Source: Aphidius gifuensis (taxonomy: Eukaryota; Arthropoda; Insecta; Hymenoptera; Braconidae). From it: a stretch of DNA of 64,000 bases. Positions 1 through 12,695 of the stretch are shown one piece after another. Numbering within the stretch: the first letter of the stretch is position 1; every line of letters begins with the position of its first letter. Below the pieces are notes generated by a model. It saw only the letters and a list, made by a program, of their open reading frames with translations, was not told the DNA's origin and ran no database searches. A program made the translations under genes and the position numbers. The DNA lies in contig NC_057792.1 in assembly GCF_014905175.1 (NCBI RefSeq), positions 992,001-1,056,000 of the forward strand. Direction: 5' to 3'.

Positions 1-3000
1 ACATCCAAATGTACAACAATTATTAGCATCAATATGGTACGAAGGTCTTCCTGGTTTTCGTCGTAGAAATATGGTCCTCCAAGCAATGGAAATTGTTAAA
101 ATTGGTATATCATTTCCATTGTTATCATTTGCATATATTATTGCTCCACATAGTAGATTTGGTCAGATAATGAGAAAACCATTTATTAAATTTATTTGTC
201 ATTCAGCTTCGTATTTTACATTTTTATGTAAGTAACAATTAATAGTATATAAATTAATTTACAATATTTGAATATTCAATTATAATTTATTTGTTTTAGT
301 CATGTTAATTTTGGCAAGTCAAAGAATTGAAAGTGTCATTGGTTTATGGACCGGTCAAGATATTGATAGTCATGATCCACCAAGTAAAAGAGGTGCAGCA
401 CCAACTCTTGTTGAATGGTAATTAATTAATTTCATTTTTAAATTATTATTATTAGTTTATTGATAAAATATAATAATTATTTATTCATTTGTTTATTTAT
501 TTATTTATTCATCAAGTTTTAAATGTGGTTTTTTTATTTTTAAACTTAATAATTAATTATGAAAAATATTACAGGCTAATTCTTGCTTGGGTATCAGGTT
601 TAATATGGTCAGAAGTTAAACAATTATGGGACGTTGGACTTGAGGAATATATAAATGATATGTGGAATGTTATTGATTTTGTGACAATGTCACTTTACGT
701 TGCAACATTTGCATTACGTATTGTTGCTTATTTTCGTGTACTCAAAGAAAATGAAGGACAAGCACCTGGTACAATAATTGAATTACAAAGAGAACAATGG
801 GATACTTGGGATCCAATGTTAATATCTGAGGGTCTTTTTTCAGCTGCAAATATATTTAGGTATAGCTTTTAAATATTATTTTTATTATCAAATATAATAA
901 TACATTTTTTTATTTTATTTTAAATAGCTCCCTCAAACTTGTTTATATATTTTCCGTTAATCCGCACTTGGGTCCTCTTCAAGTATCACTATCAAGAATG
1001 GTTATGGATATTATGAAATTTTTTTTTCTATTTGTACTTGTACTTTTTGCATTCTCCTGTGGTGAGTGGTACGTTATTTAATAAAATTTATATTTTTTAT
1101 TTAACATTATTTATTGAGTCGTTTGGCTTTTTTTTTTTCAAATTAGGATTAAATCAGCTGTTGTGGTATTACGCTGATATGGAAAAGAAAAGATGTCCAT
1201 CAGCAAATAATCCAAGCTCGGGAAATAATAGTGCAACAATGGATTCAAATGCTTGTATTGTTTGGCGAAGATTTGCAAAGTAAATTTATAATTAATTAAT
1301 TAACAAATTGAGAGAAAAATTTACCTTTAAAAAAAATCGAAAACAGTCAAAAACAAATATAAAAATTACAACGAAAATTATTTAATAATTTTTTAAGACT
1401 TTTATTTTTCTATAAAAAAATATAGAATAAAAAATAATATAAAATAAATTATTCATAGTATTAATAATTAATAATATCAATAATTAAAATGTAAAATATT
1501 TTTTTTTTCGATTTTTTTAAATTTCGAAATTTACAAGTTTATTTCGATTCCAGGTAAAAGTATTTGTAAAAATTAAAATAAATTTATTTTCTTCCAGTTT
1601 ATTTGAAACAATACAAACATTATTTTGGGCAGTGTTTGGTCTTGTTGATCTTGAAAGTTTTGAATTAGATGGAATCAAAGTATTTACACGTTTTTGGGGA
1701 ATGTTAATGTTTGGCACGTATTCAGTTATCAATATTGTTGTTCTACTTAATCTATTAATTGCAATGATGAATCATTCTTACCAGTTAATATCCGTGAGTA
1801 TTATTTTTTATAAACTAAAAATAAAAATTCCATGAATAATAAAATTAAACAAACATTTAAATCTATATATTATTTATAAATTTTTCGATTATAAATTAAA
1901 TATATAGGAACGTGCTGATGTTGAATGGAAATTTGCTAGAAGTAAATTGTGGATTAGTTATTTTGAAGAGGGTGGAACTGTACCACCACCATTTAATATT
2001 ATTCCAACACCAAAAAGTCTCTGGTATATATTTCAATGGGTACATAGAAAATTTTTTTCACAACGTAGAGCTGCTAAAAAAGAACACATGAGAACAATTA
2101 GAGTGAGTTTAAATAAATAAAATAATAAATAAAATAATCTTTCAAATGAATTTACAATATTTAATAATACTTTAATTTTTTTAAATAAGAGAAAAGCATG
2201 TTGGGAACGTGATTTTCGTTATCAAAGTATAATGAGAAATTTAGTTAGAAGATATGTGACTGTTGAGCAACGAAAAACAGAGGGTGAAGGTGTAACTGAG
2301 GATGATGTTAATGAAATAAAACAAGATATAAGTGCATTTAGATGTGAGCTGATTGAAATATTAACAGCATCTGGAATGAAAACAACAACAAGTACATCAA
2401 CTGGTTCCGGTGAGCTCTCTGGTCCTTCCTGCATTGTTTCCTCAAGTCGTTAGTATCCTCATCTAGTCTAGATAAAAACCAACAAAAAAAAAAAGATAAT
2501 TAACCTCTAGTAAAATTCCAAACTAACAAAAAAATATACATTAATATTTAAAAAAATTAATAAATTTGTGTTACAAAGTATACTATTATTAATGATAGAT
2601 ATTTTTTGGAAAAATTTTAGGCGCAGGTCGAAAGAAAAATCGTCAAAAAGAACGACGATTGATGAAGGGCTTCAATATTGTTCCCCAGCCAGGTGGAAGT
2701 GGAAGTTTACCACCAGTTGCTGAATATAATGACAACAGAACAAGTCATGAATTATCACGTAGTACATTAAGTGGTATATTTGCACCAGTTACATTAAAAA
2801 AAAATCCACATCATATTAGTACAAATAGTGTACCATCAAGTTGTACAAGAATTAATAATACAAATAGAATTTGTTCAAGAAAAAAAAAATGGGGTGCATT
2901 AATTGAAGCTGCTAAAGTTCGTTCAAAACTCATTGGTATAATTAAAATGATAGCTAATTAATAAAATAAAATTATTGCACTTTAGATATTAATGTAAATA

Positions 3001-3819
3001 ATAAATTATAAATAATAACAGGTAGATCACGTTCTGAAGATTCAATGTATCCACCAGCATCTGAAGACGGTGGTTTTCGTTCAGAGGGTTCAAGTGATTC
3101 AAAATCATCAATTGATGTACCAGGTGGTAGTCAGGATAATCCAACAATACAAGAAAATCAAAGACAATTAAATCCATTAATTCATGGACTGGATTTTTCT
3201 ACAGCCCTGGCAGCATTGAAAATAAAAAGAAAAAAATTTTCAAGCTCCAGGGCATCAACACCAGGAATGACAAGCGTAAATACAACGACAACAGAGAGTG
3301 TATCAGCCATTCCAATCGGAAATACAAATGTTGCAGCTGTTACAATGATGAAAAATCAATTGCATCGAGCAAGCAGTGTACCAACGAGAAATCAAGATAT
3401 GATAAATCCATTGATACTGGGAAGACGTCACGATACAACACAGAGTCAACAGCCAAGTTTGGACACAGGGGAAATGACAAGTGTCAGTGAACATATTGGT
3501 GAGTCATCAGATAAACTCAGATGATGATGAATTAATTAATTAATTATTAAAAATAATATTTAAAAAAAAAACAAGTCCAATTGATTAATTGAATAATTGT
3601 TAAATAATTTATTATATAATATATATTTTTAAATAATAATTATTGTTAAAAGAGGGTGATGATGGAGAAACATCACAGAGTCAGTCAACAACGACATCTG
3701 ATACATTACAAACACAAACAAGTATCACAATGAGTGTCAAAATAAATGGATCAGCAACACAACTTCAACGTCTTGCTGCAAATGAAACACCTCGTGATGT
3801 CAACACTGGCTGGCTCTGA
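1..3819 (+). CDS. Trpgamma: TRPC-type cation channel, TRPgamma-like (5' end outside window)
   Basis: The last 821 residues of a transient receptor potential canonical channel, a plasma-membrane cation channel. Exons: 1-227, 300-417, 575-859, 928-1061, 1147-1279, 1598-1793, 1908-2102, 2190-2409, 2621-2935, 3022-3498, 3653-3819; all junctions keep frame. Visible in order: several hydrophobic S-segments, the TRPC pore helix motif LFWAVFGL, an S6 segment with LLNLLIAMM, the TRP box EWKFARSKLW, then a basic cytoplasmic tail with RNLVRRYVTVEQRK. The tail wording fits TRPgamma better than TRP or TRPL of flies, from family memory. The tail continues with low-complexity Ser/Thr/Gln stretches and ends Gly-Trp-Leu. 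AATAAA lies at 3841-3846 and 3928-3933. Reading past the donor at 2410 gives a short alternative tail with stop at 2451-2453. The N-terminal ankyrin region is upstream of the window. TRPgamma is linked to mechanosensation in Drosophila. Confidence 0.9.
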
Positions 3820-4801
3820 GCTTATAAAATATATTGAAAAAATAAACGAAATTTTAAACTGCATTCCAATTATTATTCTTTGATTAAATTTTAAAGAACC
3901 AAAATTAATATTTATGATATTTTGAAAAATAAATAATCAAAATTTCATTTACAAAAATTATTCATCTTTATTAATGCTAAATAAATTAATATAAAAATAT
4001 TGTACGTTGTATTTTAATTGAATATATAATTAATTTTTAAAAATAATATTTAAAATATTGTTGTATCGTCCTTTGGCGACAGTTAGTATTTTTTCACGTG
4101 CATTTAAAAGCACCTCATTTTATAAACGATGTGCAATGATGTAGAAAAAAATAATAATCGAAATAATTTTAAACTGCCATAATTAATTTTGATGCAGTAA
4201 TTATTTTAAAAAATGAAAAATGCTGGAAATTTTAATTTATCAAAATAACAAATATCAAATATCTTAAGCAAAAATTAAAACAAAAATTTATTTAGCAAAT
4301 AAAATAGACAAGATAAACTAAAAAAAAAAAAAAAATCTATTAAATTAAAAAATAAGTTTAACAAGTGTTGATCAATTATCAAAGCTGGTAGATGACTCAA
4401 TTTTTTGTCGTCATGACCAAAACTACCAGCAATAATAAAAATTAATTATCTACTAACTAATTATCGTATCAAAAAAACAAAATAGAGTTTTAATAAAGTA
4501 GTTATTAACAAAAAAAAATAATTATATTAATAATGAAATAAACAAAACGAACAACGTGCACGCACAAATTCAATATAATGTTTGATGCCGAAAAGATATT
4601 TTATCAATTTAACCATCCGAAAATTATGATTTAAAAATATCAATAAATCATTAATATTTAAATCGGCCTTTTTATTGTATACTCAAATTAAATAAGTAAA
4701 ATAAAAAATTACAAAATTAAAGTATAATGCCTTAAGTATCATCAGCAATCCCAATGAATATTATTATATATTTTTTTTTTGGTATTAAATTATATTTTGA
4801 A
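3820..4801. other. Convergent 3' intergenic region
   Basis: AT-rich spacer between the tail-to-tail Trpgamma and fat-spondin genes. It holds poly(A) signals for Trpgamma near 3841 and 3928 and presumably the 3' UTRs of both genes. No open frame with coding character or obvious repeat was seen. Confidence 0.7.
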
Positions 4802-7632
4802 TTAATCACAAGGAGCCAATTGACAACGTGATTGTCTAGTTAATTTTTTCGGACAAGCTTTTCCTCCATTCTCTGCTTCTCTCTGTGTCAAAGAAACAAA
4901 ACAAAAAATTAAAAAAAATTAATTGTAACAAATAAAATAAAATTAGTAGATGTTACCTTAATCATACGAAAACTTGTAACACGTCCAGTGCCACAAGTAA
5001 CACTGCACGGTGTCCATGGTGACCACTCAGATAAAACACAGTCAATTGGTACTGGAGCTGGCTGAGTAACTGTCTCACCAGGCTGTTGTCCAGTTAAGGC
5101 AGCTTTAACAATACCACAAGTATTACTACACTCTTCATTTGTCAAAAAATTATTTTTATTTCCACGACAACCACCATAAATAAATGATGTACATGTTAAA
5201 CGTTTTGAATCAAATGCCCAACGTTGAAAATAGCCTCTGCATGGACCAACATCAGCATCTTCCATACAAACAATTTTAGCTGTTGCCATGTCAAATGTAC
5301 AATCAGCTTGATCATGACATGTACGTTGTTGTATCAGTTCAACTTTTGATGAACATTCTTCTTGTCTTGATGGTTCTACCATTAATAATCTTGATCTTAT
5401 TTTAATACCTTTACCACATGATGCACTACAAGGTGTCCAATTTGACCATGGTGATACCTTGCATGATGGATCAATAATTTCTTGATTATTTTCTGAACAA
5501 GGTGGACCCATACATTTATCCTTGTCAACTAATTCAACAAGTGGACATTTTTTTCTTCCCATTTTATCATTAAATTTACGTGTTCTCATTTTAAAACCAA
5601 TACCACAAGTCTCTGAACATTCTGACCATTCAGACCAATTTGTGGTTTGACAAATAACTGGATCAGGCACATTACCAAGTGTTAAATTATCCTCAATGTC
5701 ATCAACACTTGTTTGATCACTTGAAAATATAAATAGCATTGTATTAAAAATTTTTTAAATATTTAATTTATTGTTTACAATTACTTACGGACATTCTGGA
5801 ATATCAGCAACACACATTTCTTTTGATACAAGTTGTCTATTACACTGAAACATTTTAGCTTTATCTGGCATTCTGTATGATCTTGTTCGCATTCTTAAAC
5901 CTTTACCACATGTCACTGAACAACCTGAGAATTCTGTGTAATCCGTTGTTGCACATTCCGCTTAATTAATTGACAAAAATAAAATTGATATAATTAATAT
6001 TATTTTATTTATCATACAAATACATGAAATATAAATTTATAATAATTTTATAATTAAACAATTTATTATTTCTTACGTCTAATTGTATCTTCAGTATTCT
6101 CCGCAACTTCAAATTCAGTTAGCTGTTGTTGTAATGATGATTCATCACAACTACGTTGAATAACTTTTTCACGTTTTAAATATAATCTAGCAAGTGGTAA
6201 CATTGGTTTACCACTTGGATCATAAAATGGTGATCTTGGATCTTCTGGATAAAATGTTGTTATTTTTTTCATTTTTTCACGTGGTTTTGTTTCAGAATTT
6301 GGTGACATATAACTTATTCCATTATCAGTACCAGCATCCCAAGGATATAAATCAATAATTTCACTTTTTTTCCAGCTACAATCACGTTGACATAAATTTA
6401 ATTTACTAACACCAATAACCCAATCTGGTGATGGTCCAAGCATTGATGCAACTGATAATAATGGATGTTTTTTATCAACTCTAAAGGTAAAAATTAAAAT
6501 TAAACAAATATTAAATAATAATTATTAATTATTTAAATTTATATTTACCTAAAACTTGTTGTTGTATTTGTATTTACATTTGGATACCATAAACCAGCAG
6601 CTTTAACAAGTGTTCTCAAGTGTTTTGAATTTGCTCGAAGTTCAGCTTCAACACCAGATGCTGATCCCCACTCAGCTAATTGACGAAATCCATCAGTTGA
6701 TATATGATCATCTCCCCAAAATGAAAAGTCAGCTTCATGTGATGCTCCAATTAAATCACTAAAATGTGTTAACCATGCTGAGAATGGAAAATCTCTTGGA
6801 TGTGTTACATTTGACCAAATACCCTCCATTATCAGCTGTAATAAATTAATTTCAAGATAAATTATTCTCAACTATTTATAAAGATATACATAAATTTTTT
6901 TATCACAATTGAACTCAATCATTTGACTCTTGAACTTTTAATCTGCCAGATAAAATATTAACACACATAAATATATACAAAGTTAAGCTTAAACTCACAG
7001 AATATTTAGCTTCGTCACATGAACAACAATCAGTACCATCATTTTCATTTGTTAAATCATCACTTGTTGCTTCACAAAAAATTTTAAATAAACCAGAATC
7101 TTCAGCGTACCATGTAAATGGTGATTCCATAATCATTGCAGTAAAAATAACACAACCAGAACCTGAATCTGGTGATTTCCACATCATTTCAATATCAGAT
7201 TTTGGATAATCACTTGATTCAGAAACAGTATTAACACAGTCCTCATTAAATGTTGCCAAACCATCAAGATAAAGTTGCAATGAGCCAACTTTTGAAACTG
7301 GAGCATTTGGTGTATGTTGGGAATCAACAGATAATGTAAATCTTGTAAATTTTTTATTTCTATCATTATCTGTAAAAGAAAAATGTTTAAATAAATTTAT
7401 TTATAAATATTTTTTTATTGAAATAAAACTTACTACGAATACTAATTGTATAAATTGTATTTGGTTTGTATTTTAGATTTGTTCCACTTGTTAAAATTTG
7501 ATAACCACCATCACCAGGTGTCCTCGGTGCATTGCTGAGGGTTTGACTTGGTTGCAAAGGACAACCAGCATCACCACAAGAGACAAAAATAATTATACAA
7601 ATCAATGAAAATGTATATTTAAGCCACAACAT
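4802..7632 (-). CDS. fat-spondin: fat-spondin: secreted Reeler/Spondin_N/TSP1/Kunitz matrix protein
   Basis: A secreted extracellular-matrix protein of 758 residues. Exons on the minus strand: 7632-7434, 7369-6999, 6835-6549, 6480-6077, 5960-5789, 5719-4957, 4882-4802 (2277 nt, frame closed). It starts with a hydrophobic signal peptide. Next is a Reeler-like domain (motifs GYQILTSG, YKPNTIYTISI, GSGCVIF, WYAED). The Spondin_N domain follows (FPFSAWLTHFSDLIGASHEA, SPDWVIGV). Then come three TSP1 repeats (for example WSEWSECSETCG, WSNWTPCSASCG), one Kunitz domain (GPCRGYFQRW, FIYGGCRGNKNNF) with Arg at the expected P1 site, and a final TSP1 repeat (WSPWTPCSVTCG) ending APCD. This order matches insect fat-spondin; vertebrate F-spondin has six TSP1 repeats and no Kunitz. 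It is transcribed divergently from the KIAA0930 homologue. Family assignment is firm; the symbol is by orthology inference. Confidence 0.92.
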
Positions 7633-8679
7633 TTTTCTAAATGTTCATCAGTCTGTGAATGTGAAATTAACACTGAAGACTGAAAACTGAGTAACTTGAA
7701 GCAACCACATGATGATACTTGTTATCATTGGAGTTATCATTATAAAACCACATGACTCTTTTTAGAGTGATAAATAAAACGGATGTAAGTAGGCGGGTTA
7801 TAATATAAAAAAATTGTTATGAATGAATAAAAACATAATAAGAGAAAAAGGCAGTTGAAGATTGTGATTTGTAATAGAGGTCGGACTAAATGCACTACTT
7901 ATTTTTAAAATTTCGATGTTGGTTTTTTGTTTACAATTATTAAACGGACGGAAGGATTGTTTTGAAAATTCACAGGAGGGTTGAGGAAAGGTTTCATAAT
8001 GATTTGAGCATAAAAAATCCCGGAGGATATATTTTTTTCTAAATATATAAATTCAAGAACTCAAATCATACTATAAATGCTTTATTTCGATTTCGAAATT
8101 TCGAAATTTCGATATTATTTTTTTTCCAAAGGTAAAACAAGATTGTTACCAAAATTTACAGGATATAAATAACGATTTATTTTTGTATTTCACATTACTG
8201 TTCACCCTGAAGAGCTGACAATTCTCGGCAAGTACTATGATATATTTTTTTTTTACAGTTATATTACGCGGCTTGATGACCGAGACGTGCTGCTACCTAC
8301 ATTTATGATGTCGCGCTTGCGTCATTTTATCGACTATTCATAACATGACAACAACGGAATATTCATGTACCAGTAGTCAAGTTTATTTTAGTCAGTCTGA
8401 GTCATTAAAGGCCTTGTGTAATCATTACCACCTTCATCTAAAATAAACAATAACAAAAGAAACGTCAAAATCAAATTTGTACTTGTTTTTTTACTAATTT
8501 TTACGTAATATTTTGATAGAAATGTTGATATAAAGTCATCATGCCAAGCTGTTAACATCAAGCAATAAACAAATATCAATTTATTTATTTAATAACAATG
8601 TCATAGTGTATTATAAAATTAACTGTCAAATGACAATATTGTTTATAACATTTAATAATAAATATTTGATACAATAACA
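7633..8679. promoter_or_regulatory. Divergent promoter region between fat-spondin and KIAA0930 homologue
   Basis: About 1 kb separates the two start codons, so both promoters must lie here. Initiator-like TCAGT motifs on the minus strand lie just upstream of fat-spondin, near 7676-7690. On the plus strand TCAGTC stands at 8392-8397. A short run of TTCGAAAT units occupies 8085-8112. A GC-richer stretch around 8270-8340 may be core promoter or enhancer. No coding exon was identified. Confidence 0.55.
8392..8397 (+). promoter_or_regulatory. Initiator-type motif, likely start of KIAA0930 homologue transcript
   Basis: TCAGTC is the arthropod initiator consensus; the A at 8394 would be +1, giving a 5' UTR of about 290 nt before the ATG at 8680. 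No clear TATA box is seen 30 bp upstream. Position alone supports it. Confidence 0.35.
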
Positions 8680-11600
8680 ATGGCAAGTTTGGCTGGAAGC
8701 ACTGTGGGTCTTCCACGAGCACCAACAATGCTTGAGCAGCTGTTAGAAGAAATAAATTTTCAAAGAACCAAAGAAATGCGTCAATTGCTCAAAGATGGTA
8801 TTAATATTATTAATTTTATATTTTTATAATTTAAATAAACAATTGTTTAACAAAAAAAGCAAATGAAAAATTAGCAAAATCAATTTTTCGAAATAGATCT
8901 ATTTGTATAATTTCGATTTAATTAAATTGTTAATTAACGATATAATAATTTATAAATTCAATTTTAATTAATTAATTTTAAATAATTATTAATTAAGAAA
9001 AATTTAATAATCCAAGTTTTGTTGTTTTATTACGTATCGATTATTCAATTGTCTTTGTGAAATTTGCGTCGACGCAGTAAAATTTCGAAATAAAAAACTT
9101 GTTTACTATTTAAAAAACAAAAAGAAAATAATACTTATAGATATATATTTTTTTGTTTATAAATTAATTGAGATTAATATTATTTATTTATTAGATTCAG
9201 GTTTTGTGATGTTACAAGGAACAACATACTGGACAGATTTATTTGTACGTCATTTTTTATTCCAAGCTGATCACACAATTGACGGTGATGATTTATTATT
9301 TTTCGTTCGTAAAAAACACATTAAAACATCATCAAGATATCTGCCAAAATTCGAAACTGAAGTTGATGTATTTCGTAAAGATAGTAAAAAATTACCAATT
9401 GGTGATCCTGATATTGACTGGGAAGAGACTGTCTATTTAAATCTTGTTGTTCATCAATTTAATTATACACTTACACTTGCTATTTGTACAAGAACAAGTC
9501 CAAAAGAATTACAGGTAATTAAAATAATCAAACATATAAATATATTAATTATTAAATATGCACTTCTTATATTAGGTATTAAGAAGACACTCACAAAAAG
9601 TATATGCAAGTCCAAGTCGTCGTAGAATGGATGCCAAAGGTGATCTTGAAGAGATGACATATCCACATATATGTTTTATGGTTGATAATTTTGATGAAGT
9701 ATTTTGTGATATATTAGTTAGAGATGGAGAAATGGTTTGTGTTGAACTTGTTGCATCTGATCGTGAAGGTGCTGTACAGGGTGTTATATTTCTTGGTTCA
9801 ATTAGATATGATGCATTAAAAAAAGTCTACGATGCAAGGGTAATTTAAATTTTCAATTTAAAAATAACAACATTATTGTAATTAATAAAATAATAATTAT
9901 TTAAATCTCTTTTTATTTAGTCGAGTTTAAGTACAAAAATGGCACAAAAAATGACATTTGGACTATTCTCAGGAGCTTCATCACAAAGAGTTGAATTTGT
10001 TAGAATGAAAGGACCACAAGGTAATGATTAAATGAAATTTTAATTCTTTCCATGTTTGTAATTAATTGGTGATTTGATAAATAGGCAAGGGACATGCTGA
10101 AATGGCTGTGACAAAACCAAAAGGTTCTGGTGCTGAGACACCAACATCAGAACCTGGTTATTCAGTAACAGATGCATTGTGGGATGCTGATTGGGACGAT
10201 GCTGAAGAATTATTTATGTATAGAAATCAAAGAAGATTATCTGATCCAAGTGCAAATATTAATAATTTTGTACGTGGTGGTTGGCGTACAAAACCTGATA
10301 ATGTTGGTACAAAAGCACGTTCTGAAAATGAGGGACTTGATTCAATAGCTAATGGATACAATGAAATTGAAGCTGGTGATGTCAAAGACGGTAATATACT
10401 TAAATTTTATATATTTTTTTTATAATATTATCATTTCATTTGCATGAAGAAAAGACTGACTGAGCTACATAATTTATCCAAATTATAATTTAACTCTGCT
10501 TGTATGCACGTCAATTAATAACAAAAAAAAAAAAATAATAATGTGCTGCATGAATTCAAGTCAGAGGGGAGAAGGCAGAAATGCGCACGAGTGACGGAAA
10601 TTTATCAAAAAAATTATTCTTATTTAATTTCTATATAAAATGATCAATAGAAAAAAAAAAAAAAATTTATTCTTTCTTCTTCACTCTCGTTTGATAGCAA
10701 AAATTAATAATTAAAAAAATGCGTGAATCCTTTGAAATTCCTTACATACATTTGAGCATCCAGTAGTCAACGAAAGACAAAGAAAAGAAAAGAAAAAAAA
10801 AAAAAAAGAGTATTTCGACGTTTGGTTTGTAGTGAAAAATGAGGAATCCAGTTGGGGTGGCCGGGTCGCGTCGCCAGTTCAAACTGAACGTAATGATAAT
10901 CGAAGAAGTGCAAGGATGCGACGACGTGAGACATATCATGAACAAAGGAGTCGTCCTAATAATCCTGATGATGAAAAAAAATCACCAAGACGCGCTGGTG
11001 AGTCAGGGATATTTAAAAAAAAAAAAATAGATAAATAAAAAACACAAACAACATTAGGTATTACTATTATTATTTTTGTTTATTTATAATTTTTTACTCG
11101 TTGAATAAATTTTAGAATAAGTAAATAATTCAGAGTATAAAAAATAAAAAAATAAAAACAATAGAAAAAATAAATAAATACGGGATTTAGGAACACCAAA
11201 ACGTCGTAATCGTCGTCATCAACAACAGAATAATCATATTGAAGTTGGAAGTGAATCAATTAAAGCTGATGAATCAACTGATTTAACTGATGACAATGTT
11301 ATGCAGAAACTTGACACTGGTGCAATACTTGTTAATGGAAAAGAAGAACTTCCACTTGGTCTTGATGATGACATTGAACATAAAAATCATCAAAATAATA
11401 TATCATCATCAAAATTAAAAAATAAAAAACATCATTATAAATTTAATTTATCAAATAAACATGATGATTCACGTTGTTATCGTGCAAGGCGTTATTTTAG
11501 TGATGATGAAGTTGGAAGAAAAAATAAAAGATTACTAAATGACGAAGACGATGATGAAGATGATGATGGTGATGATAATAAAAAAGATAAAAATACAAAT

Positions 11601-12695
11601 ATTAAAACATCAAAGATACATGATAACAATGATAATAAAAAAAGTGCAACATTACCAAGAAGACGAAGAAGAAGAAGAAGGGCATTGTCTGGTAGTGTCA
11701 TTGGTAATCATCCACTTCCACCACACAGAGTCACTCCAGATGGTACTGCAATCTACTATTGGTGTGATGTTCCCCGCCGCCCCGGCTCACAGGGTAACTT
11801 TTATTTAACAAAAAAAAAAAACAATAAAAAAAAACCAATAAATAAATTCAATAATTTATTTAACTAATAGGCGATATTATTATTTTTGTTGTCCCCCACG
11901 TTCAAGTATCGTCACTCGTCAAATTTCTTGCTTTAATCATTTTAAAAAAATTATATTATCTCACAAAGAAAAATTTATTTTAAAAATTTATTTTATCACG
12001 AGAATAATTGATTATTGTCAATTGAAATCTTGGCTATTTTATTCAACTTTTAAATCAAATGATGATGAAGATTAATAATGTTTAATTAGCGATCATTTGT
12101 TGGCTGTTATCATTTAATTATTTTTCACAACGATAGTAAAATTTCTTCAGCTTTTAATCTATAATCTTTCTGCTCATTCATATAACTTGCTCGTTTAATT
12201 AAGCACCAATTCATTGGCATTACACAGCATATAATCATTATAAAATATATAAAATAATAATTATTATAATTTTTTTATTTCATGAATGAATGGTTAATAT
12301 AGTTGTACGAACTTTTGCGCGGGGGATTACAAATGTATTTGCCTGGGTTAAATTTGATGATTAATTATTAATTTCGAAATAAAGAGTATAATTTAGTTTT
12401 TGTTTTTTATTATTGATTTAGAGCTAGATGATGGTGCGTATAATCCATTGTGGACCATGCGAGGTTTTACACAGACATTTCATTTTTGGAAAGAAACAAG
12501 GAGAGCACAATCAGTTCCATTAAATGCATTTTTAACTTATATTACTCTGCCATGGTGGAGCATAGCTAAAGGTAATTTTTTAATTATAAAATTTCATTTT
12601 TAATTTATTGTAATTTATGGTGGTACATGTGGACATTTTATTTTTTATTTACAGATATTCTAGATCATCGAGAAGACCCCATATTGACATTCTAA
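8680..12695 (+). CDS. KIAA0930: KIAA0930 homologue (function unknown)
   Basis: Homologue of the conserved animal protein KIAA0930, for which I know no established biochemical role. Constitutive exons: 8680-8797, 9195-9514, 9576-9839, 9921-10020, 10085-10390, 12422-12571, 12655-12695 (432 residues). Two optional exons, 10833-10997 and 11191-11793, would raise this to 688. Conserved family wording includes VFRKDSKKL, GDPDIDWEE, DGEMVCVELVASD, GVIFLGSIRYDALKKVYD, FVRMKGPQGKGHAEMAV and the C-terminal LTYITLP with DPILTF. No signal peptide or membrane segment is visible, so it is probably cytosolic. ATG 8680 is chosen because it opens directly into the conserved region. AATAAA is at 12735-12740. 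It is convergent with the arylsulfatase gene. Confidence in homology is high; function is open. Confidence 0.9.
10833..10997 (+). CDS. KIAA0930: Optional cassette exon of KIAA0930 homologue (basic, Arg-rich)
   Basis: A 165-nt exon flanked by AG (10831-10832) and GTGAGT. It is phase 1 at both ends and a multiple of three, so it can be included or skipped without breaking frame. It encodes a hydrophilic segment with SARMRRRETYHEQRSRPNN. It is markedly GC-richer than the surrounding intron, which supports coding. Not part of the conserved vertebrate core as I remember it. Confidence 0.6.
11191..11793 (+). CDS. KIAA0930: Optional large cassette exon of KIAA0930 homologue (acidic and poly-Arg)
   Basis: A 603-nt exon after a TTTAG acceptor and before GTAACT, phase 1 on both sides and a multiple of three. 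It encodes 201 disordered-looking residues. These include an acidic run (DEDDDEDDDGDD), a run of eight Arg, and a more ordered end AIYYWCDVPRRPGSQ that looks conserved. Joining 10997 to 11191 and 11793 to 12422 keeps frame. Alternative splicing is inferred, not shown. Confidence 0.65.

Noticed and set aside
8388..8579. 63-codon minus-strand frame in the divergent promoter
   Set aside because: No signal, family resemblance or splice support; overlaps the predicted leader of the KIAA0930 homologue.
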